From Clostridiales bacterium (GTDB lineage: Bacteria; Bacillota; Clostridia; Christensenellales; Aristaeellaceae), in assembly GCA_004555155.1 (NCBI GenBank), contig SFJH01000010.1, positions 1 to 50,319 on the forward strand: DNA of 50,319 nucleotides, read 5' to 3'. Positions 7,173 through 16,044 of the stretch are shown here, in pieces. The translations under genes were made by a program, and so were the position numbers. The notes under the pieces are model-generated. The model saw only the letters and a program-made list of their open reading frames with translations. It did not search any database and was not told where the DNA came from. Every line of letters starts with the position of its first letter. Position 1 is the stretch's first letter.

Positions 7173-9185
7173 ATGAAGAGAGTTCTGAGCGTATTTGGTT
7201 GGACGATACTCAGCGGCGCGCTGATGCTGGGCGCGGAGTATCTGGGAAGCCTCGCGTATCCGTGCGATTGGGCAAAAGCGGCGATGTGGATGTGCATCGG
7301 GCTGATGGCGGTCTGGTATGGATGCTCGCTGGCGATCGGACTTGGGAAGCGCCGGACGGAACCGGTGAATGTGGAGGCGGAGCGGGAGAGCGCCGCGCAG
7401 CAGCGGCAGGCATTGGAACAGGATTCCGCGCCGGAACGGGCTGCGCTGAAGCGCATGGAGCGGCTGGTATGGCTGTGCTGGGCGGCATGGCTTGCGCTGC
7501 CGCTGCTCACCGCGATGCTCTGCAGCATGGGATACGGTTGGGGCGGCAGCGGCGGAACGGTCTGGTGCACGGCGGCGGGCGTTTTTCTGCTGCCGTCCAC
7601 GCTGGCGTTCGTGCTGTGCCGGCCGTCGATCTGCGCGCCCAATCCCGAGGCAACGCTTGAGGAAAAGGATTTTCCGCAGCTGTACGCGATGGTGCGCAGG
7701 GCGGCGAAAGCGTGCGGCCACCGCCGTCCGATTCGGCTGCTGCTGGGCGACGAGGGCGTGGGCGTGTTCCGGGACAGGCGCTATGACGGGATCCTGCTGC
7801 CGCCGCTGCTCGTGTCTTTTTTCACAAAGGGCGAGCTGGAACAGGTGCTCCGGCATGAGTTTTCCCACCTCGTCAGCGAGGAGTCGAGGCTGCAGACCCG
7901 ATGGGCCATGATTTCCATTCGCAGGGATCGCGCGCAGGATGAAGAATTGTTCCTGTCGACGTTGTTCCTGCCCGTGGTGATCGCGGTGAATGCGTTCGCT
8001 GCGCGGGCGGAGCGCTATCAGGTTCTGGTGCAGCGCCGCCTGGAATGGGAGGCGGATGCGCACGACATGATGCCGGAGGAAGCCCGGCAGGCGGTTTCCG
8101 CACTCGCGAAATCGGCGTTTTTTGTGCGATTTGGCGAGGAGGACAACGTGAGCACCTTCCGCTGCTATGAGCCCGAACGGCCTGAGCCGATCGTCACCAG
8201 CGTGCGCGGCGCTGCGTTTGAAGAGATGCTGTCGCGACGCGCGGAGCTATGGCTGGAGGAGCTGGAGCGCGAGCTTCCGGCGCCGCTGGATTCCCATCCC
8301 ACGTTTTCCCAGCGCCGAAAGCTGTACGGGGTCGGGGCGTTCGATCCCTTCGCGCGGGAGACGGATGCGGCGTGGTGCGCGGAGATGGAGAAGCTGCGAA
8401 ACGTGGAGGACGCCTGCTTTGCCCGGAATCCGTCCTATCCGGAGCTGCGGGAACACTTCTACACCGGACGCCGGGCTGCGATGGACGTCTGCGAGCGGGT
8501 CGCGGATCCGGTCCGGGAGCTGGATATGGACGCGCTGATCGAAGGCGCAGCCGCCTATATCGGCCTGAACACGCCGAGGGCCATGGAACTCATCCGCGGA
8601 GCATTGCGGCGGGATCCGGACAATCTGCGGGCCAAGCTGCTGTTGGGCCAGTGGCTGCTGGATGCGCGGGACGATTCTGGTCTGGAGCTGCTCTATCAGG
8701 CGGCGGAGAGCGTGAGCTGCGTCGCTGAGGCGCTTCAGAGCATTGGCGAATATGTCTATCGCCGCGGCATGCAGGAGGCCATCGGGGAATACAGGGTTCG
8801 CGCGCCGAAGCTGATGCAGAATGTGGAGGATCTGGAAACCGGGTTGGAGCGGATTCACATCCGGGATCTGATCCCCCGGACGATGCCGGACGAGCGGCTC
8901 GGGGAGATCATTTCAAGGATGGTTGAGCTGGGCGGCAATTGCCTCGAGGCCATCGGCTGCGCGGGCGTGCGCGGCGGGCTGGACGCCCATGTGTTCATTT
9001 TGAAATTCGTCGATCCGGATGACGAGGAGAACAATGAGCGCGTGCTCTCTTCCGTCTTCGAATATCTGGATGCGCGCTCCGAGAACTATGCGCTGCGCGA
9101 GGATTCGGAGATGCCGATCAGCAAGCTGGAAAGCGCGGCGCCGGGATGCTGCGTGTATTCCCGGAACGGTGCAAAAACGGAATAA
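7173..9185 (+). CDS. Membrane-associated M48-family metallopeptidase with long C-terminal extension
   Basis: The product has 670 residues. The N-terminal 150 residues hold about four hydrophobic segments. The protease domain follows: the zinc motif HEFSH (about residue 229) within LEQVLRHEFSHLVSE, and the third ligand in RRLEWEADAHD, the M48 ExxxD arrangement. A family-typical SHPTFSQRRKLYG segment comes later. The last 250 residues are helical and TPR-like (MELIRGALRRDPDNLRAKLLLGQWLLDA), much longer than in HtpX. It is therefore a membrane quality-control type protease with a possible protein-binding tail. The start ATG at 7173 has GGAG 9 bases upstream; an ATG at 7167 is in frame but too close to that site. 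Its substrate is unknown; the preceding BIG2 protein is a natural candidate partner. Confidence 0.85.
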   Translation: MKRVLSVFGWTILSGALMLGAEYLGSLAYPCDWAKAAMWMCIGLMAVWYGCSLAIGLGKRRTEPVNVEAERESAAQQRQALEQDSAPERAALKRMERLVWLCWAAWLALPLLTAMLCSMGYGWGGSGGTVWCTAAGVFLLPSTLAFVLCRPSICAPNPEATLEEKDFPQLYAMVRRAAKACGHRRPIRLLLGDEGVGVFRDRRYDGILLPPLLVSFFTKGELEQVLRHEFSHLVSEESRLQTRWAMISIRRDRAQDEELFLSTLFLPVVIAVNAFAARAERYQVLVQRRLEWEADAHDMMPEEARQAVSALAKSAFFVRFGEEDNVSTFRCYEPERPEPIVTSVRGAAFEEMLSRRAELWLEELERELPAPLDSHPTFSQRRKLYGVGAFDPFARETDAAWCAEMEKLRNVEDACFARNPSYPELREHFYTGRRAAMDVCERVADPVRELDMDALIEGAAAYIGLNTPRAMELIRGALRRDPDNLRAKLLLGQWLLDARDDSGLELLYQAAESVSCVAEALQSIGEYVYRRGMQEAIGEYRVRAPKLMQNVEDLETGLERIHIRDLIPRTMPDERLGEIISRMVELGGNCLEAIGCAGVRGGLDAHVFILKFVDPDDEENNERVLSSVFEYLDARSENYALREDSEMPISKLESAAPGCCVYSRNGAKTE

Positions 9186-9216
9186 AGCTGCGGTAAATGG
9201 GCCGCTCCCTGTCGAT

Positions 9217-9258
9217 GGGCGCGCCGAAGCAATCGCTTCGGCGCGCCCGGTTTGTTTG
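9217..9258 (+). terminator. Terminator-like hairpin after the protease gene
   Basis: A 14-bp perfect GC-rich stem (9217-9230 with 9235-9248) has an AATC loop and a weak T-containing tail (GGTTTGTTTGG). The rest of the 210-base gap to ktrB shows no strong promoter; TGCAAA (9331-9336), 17 bases before GATAAT (9354-9359), is only a weak candidate. Confidence 0.7.
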
Positions 9259-9395
9259 GACCTCGCCAGCGGAGCCTGTCGAAAACGCGCGAATCTTTGT
9301 GGGATCTTAATCTCTTTCCCGCGATGCTCATGCAAAATTTATGGCGCGGATGCGATAATAATGGGGTCTTATACAATGGGCAAGGACGGGTTTGC

Positions 9396-10745
9396 ATGAG
9401 AAAGTACATCGACGGAATACACCTGACGTCGTTTCAGATCATCATCATGGGCTTTTCACTGGTCATTCTGGCCGGAACCCTATTGCTGATGCTTCCGTTT
9501 TCCAGCGTGGACGGCGGCTGTGCGAGCTTCGGCGACGCGCTGTTCACGGCGACCTCCGCGGTCTGCGTGACGGGACTGGTGGTTCAGGACACGGCCACCT
9601 ACTGGACGGGCTTCGGTCAGGCGGTGATCCTGCTGCTGATACAGATCGGCGGCATGGGCGTGGTGACCACCGCAGTGGCCGTGGCGCTGGTATCCGGGCG
9701 GAAAATCAGTCTGATGCAGCGCAGCACCATGCAGGAGGCGATCTCGGCGCACCATGTCGGCGGAATCGTGAAGCTGACCGGGTTCATCCTGAAGACGACG
9801 CTGATGATCGAGCTGGTCGGCGCGGCAGCGCTGGGAATCGCCTTTGCCAGGGATTTTGGATGGATGAAGGGCGCATGGTATGGCCTGTTTCATTCGGTTT
9901 CGGCGTTCTGCAATGCGGGCTTTGACCTGATGGGCGCACAGGCGCAGTTTTCGTCGCTGACGGGCTGCGCGGACCGGCCGGTGATCAACACGACGGTCAT
10001 GCTGCTGATCATCATCGGCGGCGTGGGCTTTCTGACCTGGGAGGACGTGAAGACGAATCGCTGGAACCTGCGGGCCTACCGGATGCAGAGCAAGGTGATT
10101 CTCTCCACAACGGGTGCGCTGCTGCTGTTCCCGGCGCTGTTTTTCTATTTCGGAGAATTCTCCCGGGCTGAATGGGCGTCGATGAGCCGCGCGGAACGGC
10201 TGCTGGCTTCGTTGTTTCAGTCGGTCACGCCCAGAACGGCGGGCTTCAACACCGTGGATCTGAGCCGGATGAGCGAGGTCAGCCGGTTCCTGATCATCCT
10301 GCTGATGCTGATCGGCGGCTCGCCGGGATCGACGGCGGGCGGCATGAAGACCACGACGCTGGCCGTGCTGATCTGTTCCGCGCGGTCTGTGTTCAAGCGC
10401 CGGGAAACGATCCGCTGCTTTGGACGCAGGATCGACGTCGACGCCGTGCGCAGCGCATCAACCATCCTGATGCTGTATCTCGTGCTGAGCATCGCCGGAG
10501 GAATGCTCATCAGCTGGATGGAGCAGCTGCCCGTGCTGACGGGCCTTTTCGAAGCGGCGTCCGCCATCGGCACGGTGGGGCTGACGCTGGGCGTCACGCC
10601 GCAGCTGGGCACAGCGTCCAGAGCGGTGCTGATTGCGCTGATGTTCTTTGGCCGCGTGGGCGGACTGACGCTGATTTTCGCCGCGGCTTCAGGCAAACGC
10701 CCCTATGCCGCGCGGCTGCCCAGGGAAAAAATCACCGTGGGATAG
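9396..10745 (+). CDS. ktrB: Potassium uptake protein KtrB/TrkH family (channel subunit)
   Basis: The product has 449 residues, the KtrB size. It contains four M1-P-M2 repeats, whose pore loops are visible as TATSAVCVTGLVV, HSVSAFCNAGFDL, QSVTPRTAGFNTV and EAASAIGTVGLTLG. Each carries the filter glycine. It forms the membrane pore for sodium-dependent potassium uptake, gated by the KtrA ring encoded 15 bases downstream. The start is the ATG at 9396 (MRKYIDGIHLTSFQ), which fits homologues and has an AAGGACGGG site; the frame is open further upstream, but that part is not family-like. The downstream kdpDE genes suggest that the transporter is controlled by a potassium-responsive two-component system. 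Confidence 0.95.
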   Translation: MRKYIDGIHLTSFQIIIMGFSLVILAGTLLLMLPFSSVDGGCASFGDALFTATSAVCVTGLVVQDTATYWTGFGQAVILLLIQIGGMGVVTTAVAVALVSGRKISLMQRSTMQEAISAHHVGGIVKLTGFILKTTLMIELVGAAALGIAFARDFGWMKGAWYGLFHSVSAFCNAGFDLMGAQAQFSSLTGCADRPVINTTVMLLIIIGGVGFLTWEDVKTNRWNLRAYRMQSKVILSTTGALLLFPALFFYFGEFSRAEWASMSRAERLLASLFQSVTPRTAGFNTVDLSRMSEVSRFLIILLMLIGGSPGSTAGGMKTTTLAVLICSARSVFKRRETIRCFGRRIDVDAVRSASTILMLYLVLSIAGGMLISWMEQLPVLTGLFEAASAIGTVGLTLGVTPQLGTASRAVLIALMFFGRVGGLTLIFAAASGKRPYAARLPREKITVG

Positions 10746-10760
10746 AGGAGAGAGGAAAAT

Positions 10761-11408
10761 ATGAAATCGATACTTCTGATCGGACTGGGGAGGTTCGGCC
10801 GCCATATCGCGGTGAAACTGCACGAATTGCGCCATCAGGTGATGGCCGTGGACGAGGTGGAGGAGCGCGTCAACGCGGTTCTGCCGTATGTGACCAATGC
10901 CCAGATCGGCGACAGCAAGAACGAGGAATTCATGGCCTCGCTGGGCGTGCGGAATTTTGACGTCTGCATCGTGGCGATCGGCGAGAATTTCCAGAGCTCG
11001 CTGGAAACGACTTCGCTGCTCAAGGAGCTTGGCGCAAAATTCGTGGTCTCCCGGGCAAACCGGGACGTGCACGCCAAGTTTCTGCTGCGCAACGGAGCGG
11101 ACGAAATCGTGTATCCGGAGAAGCAGCTGGCCAGCTGGACGGCGATTCGCTATACGTCGGATCACATCTTTGATTACATCGAGCTGGAGGGGGACAACGC
11201 CATCGTCGAGGTCTCCGTGCCGCCGTCCTGGGTGGGCAAGAGCGTCGGCGCGCTGGACGTGCGCCGCAGACACGGCATCAACATGCTGGCCACCAAGCGC
11301 AACCACAGGCTGAACACGACCGTGACCTCGGATACCGTGCTGACCGCGGATGAGACGGTTCTGGTGCTGGGAAGCAACCGCGATATCCAGCGATGCTTTC
11401 ATATATAG
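10761..11408 (+). CDS. ktrA: KtrA: RCK-domain regulatory subunit of potassium uptake
   Basis: The product has 215 residues, typical of KtrA. The RCK-N Rossmann domain begins with the nucleotide-binding motif GLGRFGRHIA (about 8-17) and continues with the acidic end of strand 2 (VDEVEERV). The RCK-C domain (about 135-215) includes VSVPPSWVGKSVGALDVR. An octameric ring of this protein binds ATP or ADP on the cytoplasmic side of KtrB and gates it. A GAGGAGAGAGG ribosome site precedes the ATG at 10761. It is co-transcribed with ktrB and lies 26 bases before the small membrane protein gene. Confidence 0.95.
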   Translation: MKSILLIGLGRFGRHIAVKLHELRHQVMAVDEVEERVNAVLPYVTNAQIGDSKNEEFMASLGVRNFDVCIVAIGENFQSSLETTSLLKELGAKFVVSRANRDVHAKFLLRNGADEIVYPEKQLASWTAIRYTSDHIFDYIELEGDNAIVEVSVPPSWVGKSVGALDVRRRHGINMLATKRNHRLNTTVTSDTVLTADETVLVLGSNRDIQRCFHI

Positions 11409-11434
11409 TCCCACAGGACTTCGGGGGTGTCTTC

Positions 11435-11578
11435 ATGGGGGATATTGCGTTGATTCTGGTGATGCTGGCCGGCGTCGGCTTTGGATGGCGGGCGATGAAG
11501 CGGCTGGATCGCTTTCTGGAAACTCATGTGCGGGATTCAGAGGATGACGAGGCGGATTCCGGACAGCGCCCGCAATGA
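11435..11578 (+). CDS. Small single-pass membrane protein between ktrA and kdpD
   Basis: This is a 47-residue protein with one membrane helix (IALILVMLAGVGFGW), a positive patch (RAMKRLDRFLETH) and a strongly acidic tail (DSEDDEADSG). A GGGGGTG ribosome site precedes the ATG at 11435; an ATG at 11393 is in frame but would overlap ktrA and lacks a good site. I do not recognise a named family. Its size and position recall KdpF, the small stabilising subunit of Kdp pumps, but the charged tail differs and there are no kdpABC genes. A role in stabilising KtrB or in signalling to KdpD is plausible from context only. Confidence 0.65.
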   Translation: MGDIALILVMLAGVGFGWRAMKRLDRFLETHVRDSEDDEADSGQRPQ

Positions 11579-11595
11579 TTTCAACAATTTGCTGC

Positions 11596-11624
11596 TGGAA
11601 AACGCGTCCGATGGATGCTATAAT
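11596..11624 (+). promoter_or_regulatory. Internal promoter before kdpD
   Basis: TGGAAA (11596-11601), a 17-base spacer and a perfect TATAAT (11619-11624) with an upstream TG (extended -10). It lies 43 bases before kdpD and would let kdpDE be expressed apart from ktrAB. Confidence 0.7.
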
Positions 11625-11666
11625 GAGCGGGTCGATGAAAAGCTGCGGAGAAGCGGAGGCGAGGGC

Positions 11667-14306
11667 ATGGAGCACACAGCGGAGGCGGCGATGATTCGCC
11701 GCGGCCATCTGAAGATCTTTTTCGGATATGCGGTCGGCTCCGGAAAGACGCACGCCATGCTCGCGGCGGCCCAGACTGCGCGGCAGAAAAATGTGGATGT
11801 GATCGCGGGGATTGTCGAGGTACATTCCGGAACGGAGGATGAGGCGCTGTTCAGCGCGTTGGAGCGCCTGCCCATGCGGGTTTGCGGTCAGGACGGCCGC
11901 AGGGAGTTCGATCCGGATGCGGCGCTGCGCCGGCGGCCGCAGCTGATTCTGGTGGATGATCTGGCGCACAGGAATGCGCCGGGCTGCCGCAACAGCATGC
12001 GGTATCAGGACGTGGAGGAGCTCCTGAAGGCCGGCGTCGACGTGTATACCACCGTCGATGTGCAGAACATAGAAAGCCTGAACGACACGGTGGCTTCGAT
12101 CACGGGCCGCGTTGTCAGCGAGCGCATCCCTGATTTTGTCTTCGACCAGGCGGATCAGGTGGAGCTGGTGGATATCGAGCCCAGCGAGCTGATCGAGCGC
12201 ATGAGCGTCGGCGGTGCGGTGGACGGGGAGGCGCTTTCGGGCCTCTACACGCCGGACAAGCTCACAGCGCTGCGCGAACTGGCGCTGCGGCGCTGCGCGG
12301 ATCGGGCCAACCGCATCGTCGGCGCGCGGATGCGCCAGCGCAGCGAGTACCGGGCGGACGAGCATATTCTCGTTTGCCTGTCCTCGGCGCCCTCCAATGC
12401 GAAGATCATCCGGACGGCGGCGCGCATGGCGGGCGCGTTCCACAGCAGCTTTACGGCGCTGTATGTGGAGACGCCCGGCTTTGCCGCGATGGCGGATGAG
12501 GATCGGGCGCGGCTGCGGGCCAATATCCGCCTGGCGCAGCAGCTGGGCGCGAGCATCGAGACGGTCTGTGGCGATGACGTGCCCTATCAGATCGCGGAGT
12601 TTGCGAGGCTGTCCGGCGTGTCCCGAATCGTGCTGGGCCGAAGCGCCGCCGCGTCCAACCGGCTCTTTCGAAAGCCCACGCTCACGGACCGGCTGATCGC
12701 CACTGCGCCGAACATCGATATCCACATCATTCCGGACGGCGCGCCCAGCAGGCCGTACCGTCCTCCGCGCGCTCCTGCGGACAGAAGGGGCTTCTCGGCG
12801 GCGGATACGCTCAAGAGCGCGGCGATCCTGCTGGCGGCCACCGCCATCAGCGTGGCCTTTTACAATCTGGGCTTCAGCGACGCCAATATCATCATGGTAT
12901 ACATCCTGGGCGTGCTGATCACCGCCATTGCGGCCACCCACAGGATCTACAGCATCGTCTCCGCGGCGGCGAGCGTGATCATCTTCAACTATATCTTCAC
13001 CGAGCCGAGGTTTACCCTGCAGGCCTTCGATCGCGGATATCCGGTCACCTTTGCCATCATGTTCCTCGCGGCCTACATCACCGGAACGCTGGCGATCCGC
13101 CTGAAGAACATCGCGCGGCAGTCCGCCCAGGCGGCATACCGCACGAAAATACTGTTCGATACGGATCAGCTGCTCAACCGGGCGGACAGCCGCGAGGAGA
13201 TCGTCACGGCGCTGGCCGGTCAGCTGATCAAGCTGCTGAACCGGGATGTGGTGGTCTATCTGTCGGAGGGCAGCGGGCTTTCAGAGCCGGTGCTCTTTCC
13301 ATCCGACGCGCCGGCGGACGCGGGGCAGATTCTCTCGGACGGGGAGCGCACGGTGGCCCAGTGGGCCGCGAAGAACAACAAGCATGCGGGCGCGACAACC
13401 GATACCTTCGCAGATGCGCGATGCCTCTATCTGGCCATCCGCATCAACAACCGCGTTTACGGCGTGGTGGGCATTGAAGCGCGGAACCGCCCGCTGGATT
13501 CCTTTGAGCACAGCGTGCTGCTGTCCATGCTGGGCGAGGGCGCGCTGGCGCTGGAGAACGAGAAGAATGCCCGCGAGAAGGAAGAAGCCGCCATTCTGGC
13601 GAAAAATGAACAGCTGCGCGCCAACCTACTGAGAACCATCTCCCATGACCTGAGAACGCCGCTGACCTCCATCTCCGGAAACGCCAGCAATCTGATTTCC
13701 AACAGCGCGAGCTTTGACGAAAGCACGAAGCGCCAGCTCTATTCGGACATCTATGATGACGCCATGTGGCTGATCAATCTGGTGGAAAACCTGCTGGCGG
13801 TCACGCGGATCGAGGACGGCCGGATGAGCCTGCGCCGCTCCGCCGAGCTGCTGGACGAGATCATCGCCGAGGCCCTGCAGCACATCGACCGCCGCAGTGT
13901 GGAGCATGAAATCGAAGCGCACAGCAGCGACGAATACATCCTGGTCCGCGTGGACGCAAAGCTGATTGTCCAGGTGATCATCAATATCGTGGACAATGCG
14001 ATCAAGTATACGGCGAAGGGCTCGCGGATCGTGATCACCTCGGAAAAGGACGGCGCGTGGGCGCGCGTGCGCATTGCCGACGACGGCGAGGGCATTCCCG
14101 AAGAGGCACGGGAGAAGGTGTTCGACATGTTCTATACCGGCGCGAACCGCGTGGCGGACAGTCGGCGCAGCCTGGGTCTGGGGCTTTCCCTGTGCAAGTC
14201 CATCATCACGGCCCATGGCGGCGCGATCTGCGCGAAGGAAAACAGTCCGCACGGCGCCGTCTTTGAATTTACCCTGCCTGCCGAGGAGGTTCAGCTGCAT
14301 GAATAA
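11667..14306 (+). CDS. kdpD: KdpD-type osmosensitive potassium sensor histidine kinase
   Basis: The product has 879 residues, full KdpD size. The N-terminal KdpD domain carries a Walker A motif GYAVGSGKT (20-28, usually GAAPGVGKT) and the DDLAHRN motif. A USP-like domain follows (ILVCLSSAPSNAKIIR). Four closely spaced membrane helices (DUF4118) lie near residues 385-480, then a GAF-like region and a kinase core. The phospho-acceptor is His660 in ISHDLRTPLTS, and the ATP-binding N and G boxes are NIVDNAIKYT and DDGEGIP. It senses potassium or turgor and phosphorylates KdpE. The ATG at 11667 follows a GCGGAGGCGAGGG site; earlier in-frame starts are not family-like. The end overlaps kdpE by 8 bases. 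No kdpFABC operon is visible, so the likely target is ktrAB. Confidence 0.95.
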   Translation: MEHTAEAAMIRRGHLKIFFGYAVGSGKTHAMLAAAQTARQKNVDVIAGIVEVHSGTEDEALFSALERLPMRVCGQDGRREFDPDAALRRRPQLILVDDLAHRNAPGCRNSMRYQDVEELLKAGVDVYTTVDVQNIESLNDTVASITGRVVSERIPDFVFDQADQVELVDIEPSELIERMSVGGAVDGEALSGLYTPDKLTALRELALRRCADRANRIVGARMRQRSEYRADEHILVCLSSAPSNAKIIRTAARMAGAFHSSFTALYVETPGFAAMADEDRARLRANIRLAQQLGASIETVCGDDVPYQIAEFARLSGVSRIVLGRSAAASNRLFRKPTLTDRLIATAPNIDIHIIPDGAPSRPYRPPRAPADRRGFSAADTLKSAAILLAATAISVAFYNLGFSDANIIMVYILGVLITAIAATHRIYSIVSAAASVIIFNYIFTEPRFTLQAFDRGYPVTFAIMFLAAYITGTLAIRLKNIARQSAQAAYRTKILFDTDQLLNRADSREEIVTALAGQLIKLLNRDVVVYLSEGSGLSEPVLFPSDAPADAGQILSDGERTVAQWAAKNNKHAGATTDTFADARCLYLAIRINNRVYGVVGIEARNRPLDSFEHSVLLSMLGEGALALENEKNAREKEEAAILAKNEQLRANLLRTISHDLRTPLTSISGNASNLISNSASFDESTKRQLYSDIYDDAMWLINLVENLLAVTRIEDGRMSLRRSAELLDEIIAEALQHIDRRSVEHEIEAHSSDEYILVRVDAKLIVQVIINIVDNAIKYTAKGSRIVITSEKDGAWARVRIADDGEGIPEEAREKVFDMFYTGANRVADSRRSLGLGLSLCKSIITAHGGAICAKENSPHGAVFEFTLPAEEVQLHE

Positions 14307-14997
14307 ACCATTGATTCTGGTCATTGAGGACGATAAGCCGGTTCGCACGCTGATCACGACGACGCTGAAGGCCCACGACTACCGGTTTCTCGAAGCTAAC
14401 AACGCGGAGACCGCCATCCTGGAGACGACCTCCCACAATCCGGACATTCTGCTGCTGGATCTGGGCTTGCCGGATATGGACGGCGTGGAGATCATCCGGC
14501 GGGTGCGCACCTGGTCCAATGTGCCCATCATCGTCATTTCCGCCCGCAGCGAGGACGCGGACAAGATCGAGGCCCTGGACGCCGGCGCGGACGATTATCT
14601 GACCAAGCCCTTTTCCGTGGACGAGCTGCTGGCTCGGCTGCGGGTGACGCAGCGGCGGCTGTCGATGATGAACAGGGACGGCGCCGCCCAGTCGGAATTC
14701 ATCAACGGCCGACTGCGCGTCGACTATGCCGCCGGATGCGCCTATCTGGGCGATGCGGAGCTGCATCTGACGCCCATCGAATACAAGCTGCTGTGCCTGC
14801 TCTCCCAGAATGTGGGAAAGGTGCTGACCCATACCTTCATCACCCAGAAAATCTGGGGCAACAGCTGGGAGAACAACATCGCGTCGCTGCGGGTGTTCAT
14901 GGCCACGCTGCGGAAAAAGCTGGAGTCAGAGCCCGGCTCGCCCCAGTATATCCAGACCCACGTCGGTGTGGGCTATCGCATGCTGAGAATTGAGTAG
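14299..14997 (+). CDS. kdpE: KdpE-type OmpR-family response regulator
   Basis: The product has 232 residues. The receiver domain has the acidic pair DD (11-12), the phosphorylation site Asp54 in LLLDLGLPDMDG and Lys103 in LTKPFS. A winged-helix DNA-binding domain (about 130-230) follows, with LTPIEYKLLCLL and a final THVGVGYRM. It is phosphorylated by KdpD and should activate potassium uptake genes. Its ATG at 14299 lies inside the end of kdpD (8-base overlap), so the two are translated together, using the GAGGAGG site inside kdpD. A hairpin terminator follows directly and closes the island. Confidence 0.95.
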   Translation: MNKPLILVIEDDKPVRTLITTTLKAHDYRFLEANNAETAILETTSHNPDILLLDLGLPDMDGVEIIRRVRTWSNVPIIVISARSEDADKIEALDAGADDYLTKPFSVDELLARLRVTQRRLSMMNRDGAAQSEFINGRLRVDYAAGCAYLGDAELHLTPIEYKLLCLLSQNVGKVLTHTFITQKIWGNSWENNIASLRVFMATLRKKLESEPGSPQYIQTHVGVGYRMLRIE

Positions 14998-14998
14998 G

Positions 14999-15040
14999 AA
15001 AATCTCCGTTGTCCGGTGCGGCGGCGGAGATTTCTGCATA
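14999..15040 (+). terminator. Terminator of the ktr-kdp island
   Basis: A 9-bp stem (AAATCTCCG 15000-15008 with CGGAGATTT 15025-15033) is followed by CTGCATATTTTC. It lies right after the kdpE stop. Confidence 0.65.
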
Positions 15041-15054
15041 TTTTCTGAAGGCTC

Positions 15055-15083
15055 TTTACGAACGGGCCGGAATGCTTTATAAT
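15055..15083 (+). promoter_or_regulatory. Promoter of the trmH-type gene
   Basis: TTTACG (15055-15060), a 17-base spacer and a perfect TATAAT (15078-15083). It lies 45 bases before the start codon. Confidence 0.7.
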
Positions 15084-15127
15084 CGAGGAAGAAGCGGTTG
15101 AAACCGCCTGCAACAGAGGAGCGTGCC

Positions 15128-15955
15128 ATGCCGAACATCATCGAAATTGCCGATCTGTCCGCGCCGGAGCTGGACGTCTTCGCCCGGCTGACGGAGGCGC
15201 AGCTGCGCCGCCGGGCGGAGCCGGAAAAGGGAGTCTTTATTGCGGAGAGCGCGAAGGTCATCGGCCACGCCCTGGATGCGGGCTGTCTGCCTGTGTCGCT
15301 GCTGATGGAGCGGCGCAAGCTCGACGGGCAGGCGCGGGAAATCATCGCCCGGTGCGGGGAGATTCCCGTCTATACCGCGGAGCGGGAGGTCCTGGCGCAG
15401 CTGACCGGGTACGCTTTGACCCGGGGCGTGCTGTGCGCCATGCGGCGGCCCCGCCTGCCGGAACCGGAGGAGGTCTGCCGGAGCGCGCGGCGGATTGCGG
15501 TGCTGGAAAACATCGTGGATCCCACCAACGTCGGGGCGGTGTTCCGCTCCGCGGCCGCGCTGGGGATGGACGCCGTGCTGATAACGCCGTCCTGCTGCGA
15601 TCCGCTGCACCGGCGCGCGGTGCGCGTCAGCATGGGCACGGTGTTTCAGGTGCCGTGGACGCGGGTGTGCGGGGATCCTGCGGAATGGCCGCAGCGGGGA
15701 ATGGAGCGGCTGAGCGGGATGGGCTTCCGAACCGCCGCCATGGCGCTGAGCGACTCCTCCGTTGAGATCGACGATCCGCGCCTGGAGGAAGAGGAGAAGC
15801 TGGCCATCGTGCTTGGCACGGAGGGCGACGGGCTCTCGCCCCGGACGATTGCCGCCTGCGACTATACGGTGCGGATTCCGATGGCGCACGGCGTGGATTC
15901 GCTGAATGTGGCGGCAGCCAGCGCGGTGGCGTTCTGGCAGCTCCGGCTTCGCTGA
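15128..15955 (+). CDS. TrmH/SpoU-family RNA 2'-O-methyltransferase
   Basis: The product has 275 residues. An N-terminal substrate-binding domain (residues 1-100) contains EKGVFIAESAKVIGHAL, typical of 23S rRNA or tRNA methyltransferases of the RlmB/TrmH group. The SPOUT knot domain shows its three motifs: ENIVDPTNVGAVFRSAAALG (motif 1), LGTEGDGLS (motif 2) and PMAHGVDSLNVAAA (motif 3). It transfers a methyl group from SAM to a ribose 2'-OH; the exact RNA target cannot be told from sequence. The start is the ATG at 15128 after a GAGGAGC site. It is followed by the AI-2E family gene after 89 bases. Confidence 0.9.
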   Translation: MPNIIEIADLSAPELDVFARLTEAQLRRRAEPEKGVFIAESAKVIGHALDAGCLPVSLLMERRKLDGQAREIIARCGEIPVYTAEREVLAQLTGYALTRGVLCAMRRPRLPEPEEVCRSARRIAVLENIVDPTNVGAVFRSAAALGMDAVLITPSCCDPLHRRAVRVSMGTVFQVPWTRVCGDPAEWPQRGMERLSGMGFRTAAMALSDSSVEIDDPRLEEEEKLAIVLGTEGDGLSPRTIAACDYTVRIPMAHGVDSLNVAAASAVAFWQLRLR

Positions 15956-16044
15956 GGGAGCTCCGCCGTCGCGGGAGCCAGCTTGTCCGGGCCGTCTGCC
16001 TGCGGCTGGGGAAAGAAGAGATTTTTTTGGGGAGGGTATGGGAA

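Noticed and set aside
11435..11578. KdpF subunit
   Set aside because: No kdpABC genes follow, and the acidic tail is not KdpF-like; kept as an unnamed membrane protein.
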